From contig NZ_JAFGZD010000033.1 in assembly GCF_017165765.1 (NCBI RefSeq), forward strand, positions 1-36,307: a stretch of DNA of 36,307 bases. Reading direction: 5' to 3'. Positions 33,035-36,307 of the stretch are shown piece by piece (within the stretch, counting starts at the first letter, position 1; each line of letters begins with the position of its first letter). The notes under the pieces were generated by a model. The model did no database searches and had not been told where the DNA came from. It saw only the letters and a program-made list of their open reading frames with translations. Source of the DNA: Pseudomonas capsici (GTDB lineage: Bacteria > Pseudomonadota > Gammaproteobacteria > Pseudomonadales > Pseudomonadaceae). A program made the position numbers and the translations under genes.

Positions 33035-35199
33035 TTTGCCTGTCCTGGCCGAATTCTTTTGAGCAAATCGATAACCTGCGCTGTGCGCTCGCCGGCATAT
33101 GAATCATGCGCTTTCTGTGTCGTTTCAGATTGAAGTGAAGCTGGCTCCACCCTGACGCCTTCAGGAACAACCGCATTTTCACGCTCGCGGAGACGTTCTT
33201 CTGCGCGGTTCTCGCGGATGTTTCCAGTGGCCTCTGCCTTAGTAGGCGGAGCAGGTTCCTGTTTTCGTTCTGCGAGCGCATGACTGATGATCTGGTGGAC
33301 CTGATCGCTAAGCTGCACACGGCTTTCCAGCTCAGCTCGACGGCGAGTAGGCGGTTTTTGGCGATAGGCTTCGAGCAGATCAAAAATCTCGTCCGAGCGG
33401 TAATTCGCGTAACCGGCATCCGATCGTCGAAGATCACAACGGATAAACTGCTTGGCCTCTCCTTGAATCCAGATGTGTGCCGCAGAGTTCGGATCGAACC
33501 AACACTCTATTGACCAAACGCCCCCTTTGCGAGCCTTGGCAAACCAATCTTTCTCTATGGCCATATCGCACACGTAGTGCATGCCGCGAAACATCACTCC
33601 GCCCTTTTGAACGGTCGCGCGCTCACGCGGTAAAAGGTGGAGATAAACCAGCTCGTCTGGACGTTTGTTGGATTCGATCAGGTCGTTGTCGCAGGCCCAA
33701 TTCCATATACCGTTAGGCGTAGGTTCTACGCCGTCATTCATCATCGCTTGAGTCAGTCGGTCAGGCTGTCGATGGTGCCGGTTATAGTGGAGCACGCAAT
33801 TGATGAGGATCTGGGTGAACTCTTTGAGGTTCAGCGTGGCATCGAGCCGGTAATCTCGCTCGCCGCGCTCTTTGTCCCGCGCAGCTACCCCGCCAGGTAG
33901 CCATCTGATACCCGTCAAATCATTCAAAATGCCAAACCGACTTTCTACCATAGGCTTCCAATCAGGCCGATAAGGTGGGGCAGTGCCCATCTCAATTCCC
34001 AATCCTGAGGATAACCCCTCTGCTGCGAGTGACAGCATCTCTCCCCGGTCGGCATAAATCTGGTGGGGCAGGTGATGACAATTCCAATCATCTGCATCGA
34101 TTTCAACGCCGTTCTGAGCGCAGAACTCGACTTTGGAAGTAAACGCGTTGAACAGCGCTTGTCTCGCCCCATTCCAACTAGGGCCCTCTAATCCTACATA
34201 GAGACCAGCAATCATTCCGGAGAAACTATCCACTACGATATAAACGACGGGCCGACCAATGAGCATCCGTCTAGAGTAGCTGTTGACCAAATAAATATCG
34301 GCAATCGTTGCGTCGATTTCGAACTGATGACAGGGTCCACGCAGCCAATCTCGAACGGTACCTGAAAGCGGACGGCAATCCTTTAACCACCTCCTCAACC
34401 CTTTACGGCCACGCTCGGTTTCAATCTGGTCGAAAAAAATCTGTCCCCAATACTGGAACTGCCTCAAGCTGGGGAGCTCTGAACCAGGCAACAAACGAAG
34501 CGCATCTTCACTGTTTTTAGAGATGTCTCGAACAGAGTAGAATCGTCTCAACATTTCATCATATGCGCTCGAAATAGATGATTTCTTATCTCTTACATAA
34601 AGAGCATATCCAACACGGATGCATCGTTTATCAACTGCACTGAGCATCTTGGAAGGCGAAGTAAGAACGCCTTGAAATTTAGGCTTTCGCCCTGGTGGCC
34701 TGCTCGGATCATATTTTCTATCGGCAATCCCTACTGCCGCATAATTGTTAAGCAATGAGTTGCGAACTTGACCATAAAACCAATAGCGGTAAAGAAGCCG
34801 ATAGATCGTTTTCCGCTGGATTCCGAGCTCTGACGCCCGTTTGCTAACAAGTCGGCCTAACTCACCTCGTACAAATATTTGTCCTGGGTATTCAGGATCT
34901 AGCAGAGGGGCGATGACGGCCCACTTTTCGTCCCGGCCTTGCTTGGCTCTCTCATCCAACTGTTCCTCAAGCACAAGCATGAACTCGGGCGTGGCAATGG
35001 CTGCTGGCTTGGTGTGGCCAGACGCCAACGATCGACGAAGCTCCTCCAGACCCACAGCGTATGGCTGCCGGGGTGGGTCAGCTAGATCCATCACAACTGC
35101 TAAGTCATGCGTTTCATCCTGGTACAGGAGCCTGGCTATCGTAGCGATGACCGACAGATCGGTTACAGGCTCGAAAACGTCATTAACGAGAACAGTCAT
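33031..35199 (-). CDS. tnsB: TnsB-like DDE transposase
   Basis: This encodes 722 aa, close to Tn7 TnsB (702 aa). The DDE catalytic triad is D296 (FEIDATIAD), D384 (YADRGEML) and E419 (KPMVESRF). The N-terminal third has helix-turn-helix segments (KRASELGIQRKTIYRLLYRY) that should bind the repeats at both ends. It cuts and joins the 3' ends of the element. The start overlaps the tnsA stop by four bases (ATGA), and the end overlaps tnsC by four. Confidence 0.96.
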   Translation of the reverse strand: MTVLVNDVFEPVTDLSVIATIARLLYQDETHDLAVVMDLADPPRQPYAVGLEELRRSLASGHTKPAAIATPEFMLVLEEQLDERAKQGRDEKWAVIAPLLDPEYPGQIFVRGELGRLVSKRASELGIQRKTIYRLLYRYWFYGQVRNSLLNNYAAVGIADRKYDPSRPPGRKPKFQGVLTSPSKMLSAVDKRCIRVGYALYVRDKKSSISSAYDEMLRRFYSVRDISKNSEDALRLLPGSELPSLRQFQYWGQIFFDQIETERGRKGLRRWLKDCRPLSGTVRDWLRGPCHQFEIDATIADIYLVNSYSRRMLIGRPVVYIVVDSFSGMIAGLYVGLEGPSWNGARQALFNAFTSKVEFCAQNGVEIDADDWNCHHLPHQIYADRGEMLSLAAEGLSSGLGIEMGTAPPYRPDWKPMVESRFGILNDLTGIRWLPGGVAARDKERGERDYRLDATLNLKEFTQILINCVLHYNRHHRQPDRLTQAMMNDGVEPTPNGIWNWACDNDLIESNKRPDELVYLHLLPRERATVQKGGVMFRGMHYVCDMAIEKDWFAKARKGGVWSIECWFDPNSAAHIWIQGEAKQFIRCDLRRSDAGYANYRSDEIFDLLEAYRQKPPTRRRAELESRVQLSDQVHQIISHALAERKQEPAPPTKAEATGNIRENRAEERLRERENAVVPEGVRVEPASLQSETTQKAHDSYAGERTAQVIDLLKRIRPGQAK

Positions 35200-36050
35200 G
35201 ACATCTTCTCCTTCAACGATACTTGGACAGGGCTCGGGGAAACTTCGAAGTCAGGAACTAGACCAGTAAGATGGAGAGGAGTGTTAACCAGATCTATTTT
35301 CAGTATCTTGTTCCAAACCAGATGAAAGAAAATTGCTTGAGCGTCTATATAGGAAATGGACAGAAGTGATGCTATTTTTCTTAGACAGGTGGCCAAGGTC
35401 CATGAATATTCCCGGCTGTTTACCAAGCATTCAATAAAATTCGAATGCAACGGCACTTTCATTAGGTCACGAGAGAGCTTCGAGTATCTCCTGACTAGTC
35501 CGAGATTTTTTATAAAATCTCGTGTAAAAAACTCGTCTGTTACGATTTTCCAATCTACACCTTGGCTTTCCCAAAAGCGCTTTTCAATTTCAAGTTTTTC
35601 AAGCGTTCTTTTACTTCCGTTGCCAATTAAATCGGAACGATACTTCACCGTCCTAGCTACCGATTTGAAGTTTCCGCTCGGGTCCTTAACAGTTAAGAGG
35701 AAGTCTGTTGTCATCACATAAGGCAGTGTTGTTCTAGGGTATCTTGGATAGCGTACATCTATCGCCGACGCTATCGCTTGCGCACGCTCTGTGGGTAGTA
35801 AAGGGTATTGCTCCCGTATATCCACGATGTCTTCAGAAAATTCACACACAAGGAAGTACGAACGCTCGAGATCTGACAGGAGGTGATGAATCCTCTCGAT
35901 CTTCACACCTTGAATCTTGTGCGAACGACCTATCGACGGGACATCTTGTACCCGCAGCCAAGGCACGTAGCTTGCCCCGGCGCCTTCGCCAAATCCATTT
36001 GCAATGTGCCGTTCAATGTCCTGCTGTGATGCAAATTTACGACCTCGCAA
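35196..36050 (-). CDS. tnsA: TnsA-like 5'-end endonuclease
   Basis: This encodes 284 aa, against 273 in Tn7. The restriction-enzyme-like active site is E62 (SDLERSYF), D116 (MTTDFLL) and K136 (TVKY), within a few residues of Tn7 E63, D114 and K132. It cuts the 5' strands so that transposition is cut-and-paste. The start is TTG at 36050, with GAGGAGG seven bases upstream and no ATG in frame nearby; the rare start with a strong ribosome site may limit transposase level. It is the first gene from the right end. Confidence 0.93.
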   Translation of the reverse strand: MRGRKFASQQDIERHIANGFGEGAGASYVPWLRVQDVPSIGRSHKIQGVKIERIHHLLSDLERSYFLVCEFSEDIVDIREQYPLLPTERAQAIASAIDVRYPRYPRTTLPYVMTTDFLLTVKDPSGNFKSVARTVKYRSDLIGNGSKRTLEKLEIEKRFWESQGVDWKIVTDEFFTRDFIKNLGLVRRYSKLSRDLMKVPLHSNFIECLVNSREYSWTLATCLRKIASLLSISYIDAQAIFFHLVWNKILKIDLVNTPLHLTGLVPDFEVSPSPVQVSLKEKMS

Positions 36051-36210
36051 CCCACGCCTCCTCAGTCGATGCGGACCGCTTCACCTCGCGTCGAGAAAAA
36101 GTCGTAGAAGGACACGACCGCCAAAGCGGCCGCATTCAAAACATTTTCCAGACTACACCCGCTGAAAGTTGAAGCGATGAATCCAGACCAAAGGGAAAGC
36201 CTGGAAAGGA

Positions 36211-36234
36211 AAACCCCCGTAGATACGGGGGTTT
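36211..36234. terminator. Perfect 10-bp hairpin just inside the right end
   Basis: AAACCCCCGT and ACGGGGGTTT pair perfectly around AGAT. TTT follows the GC part of the stem on each strand, so it may act in both directions. It lies between tnsA and the TnsB sites, and could stop transcription from neighbouring host genes entering the transposition operon or element transcripts leaving the end. Confidence 0.7.
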
Positions 36235-36240
36235 GAGCCT

Positions 36241-36307
36241 TGTGTCAATCTATGTTCATGCGTGTCAAACTTTATTGTTTTGTGTCAATCTTTATTGTTG
36301 AAAACCA
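36241..36307. repeat. Right transposon end with three tandem TnsB-type binding sites
   Basis: In inverted orientation to the left end, sites lie at 36241-36257 (TGTGTCAATCTATGTTC), 36261-36277 (CGTGTCAAACTTTATTG) and 36281-36297 (TGTGTCAATCTTTATTG), exactly 20 bp apart. The last ten bases are TTGAAAACCA. Close packing on one side and spaced sites on the other is the Tn7 pattern that fixes end polarity. The inner site has one mismatch to the best left site; the outer two differ more (TTTATTG for CTATGTTG). Confidence 0.9.

Larger units (their letters stand above)
1..36307. mobile_element. Complete Tn7-like transposon carrying CBASS and copper resistance
   Basis: Both termini read TGGTT inward, and the first TnsB-type site starts at base 11 from each end, so the window boundaries appear to be the transposon boundaries. 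The transposition genes tnsA, tnsB, tnsC and two tniQ/tnsD genes occupy the right 8.4 kb and are transcribed leftward from the right end, as in Tn7. Everything between is cargo: defence genes on the left and about 20 kb of copper genes in the middle. Most Tn7-family ends begin TGT; TGG here is unusual. The flanking 5-bp target duplication and the attachment site lie outside the window, so the exact termini and target are inferred, not seen. Confidence 0.9.

Noticed and set aside
27363..36050. CRISPR-associated transposon (CAST) interpretation
   Set aside because: No cas genes, no repeat-spacer array, and both TniQ proteins are TnsD-length.
36241..36307. Evenly spaced 20-bp repeats that could be a small CRISPR array
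   Set aside because: The 17-bp sites are separated by only 3 bp, match the left-end sites in inverted orientation and lie at the element terminus; there is no spacer and no cas gene. They are TnsB-type sites.

Overview
The window looks like one complete Tn7-like transposon from a Pseudomonas, probably of the syringae/fluorescens side. Both ends read TGGTT inward. At each end the first TnsB-type site (consensus CAACATAGATTGACACA) begins at base 11 from the terminus. The left end has three widely spaced sites (bases 11-149). The right end has three sites in a tight 20-bp tandem (36241-36297). This is the asymmetry of Tn7 itself. The host guess rests on the cop/cus gene types, the small PtrA-type and DUF2790-type exported proteins that I know mainly from Pseudomonas, and four exact CTGACA-N5-GTAAT boxes of the Pseudomonas CopR type. 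No flanking host DNA is visible, so the insertion site and target duplication cannot be read.

Layout, left to right. (1) 1-149: left end. (2) 224-2068: two leftward genes (an unrecognised 130-aa protein and an AbrB + MbcA/ParS-type antitoxin-like regulator), then a rightward DEDDh 3'-5' exonuclease. (3) 2098-6762: a complete leftward type II CBASS antiphage operon, cap5 (HNH-SAVED nuclease), CD-NTase, cap2 (E2-E1) and cap3 (JAMM protease), with genes touching or overlapping. (4) 6763-7115: a non-coding spacer with a near-perfect 24-bp inverted repeat. (5) 7116-17266: leftward copper genes. copC, copD, a small Cys/Met-rich exported protein and cusC-cusB-cusA look like one transcription unit; copR-copS sits upstream. 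(6) 17471-27060: rightward copper genes: a small PtrA-type exported protein, a cupredoxin, a P1B copper ATPase, a CopZ-like HMA protein, ptrA, copA (multicopper oxidase), a small Met/His protein, copB, a His-tailed cytochrome c and copG (DUF411). A lone full-length flgB (21476-21889) points the other way inside this block. (7) 27363-27704: a leftward DUF2790 small exported protein. (8) 27883-36050: the leftward transposition module tnsA-tnsB-tnsC-tniQ/tnsD(1)-tniQ/tnsD(2). (9) 36051-36307: right end with a strong hairpin and the TnsB-site array.

How it works together. CopRS should sense periplasmic copper and switch on units carrying the CTGACA-N5-GTAAT box. CusCBA and the P-type ATPase export copper; CopA oxidises Cu(I); CopB, CopC and CopD handle copper at the outer membrane, periplasm and inner membrane; CopG and the cytochrome c probably supply redox chemistry. 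CBASS adds abortive antiphage defence at the opposite cargo end. TnsA and TnsB cut and join the element, TnsC is the ATPase regulator, and two different TnsD-length TniQ proteins probably choose targets. There is no CRISPR array or cas gene, so this is not a CRISPR-associated transposon, and no tnsE was found.
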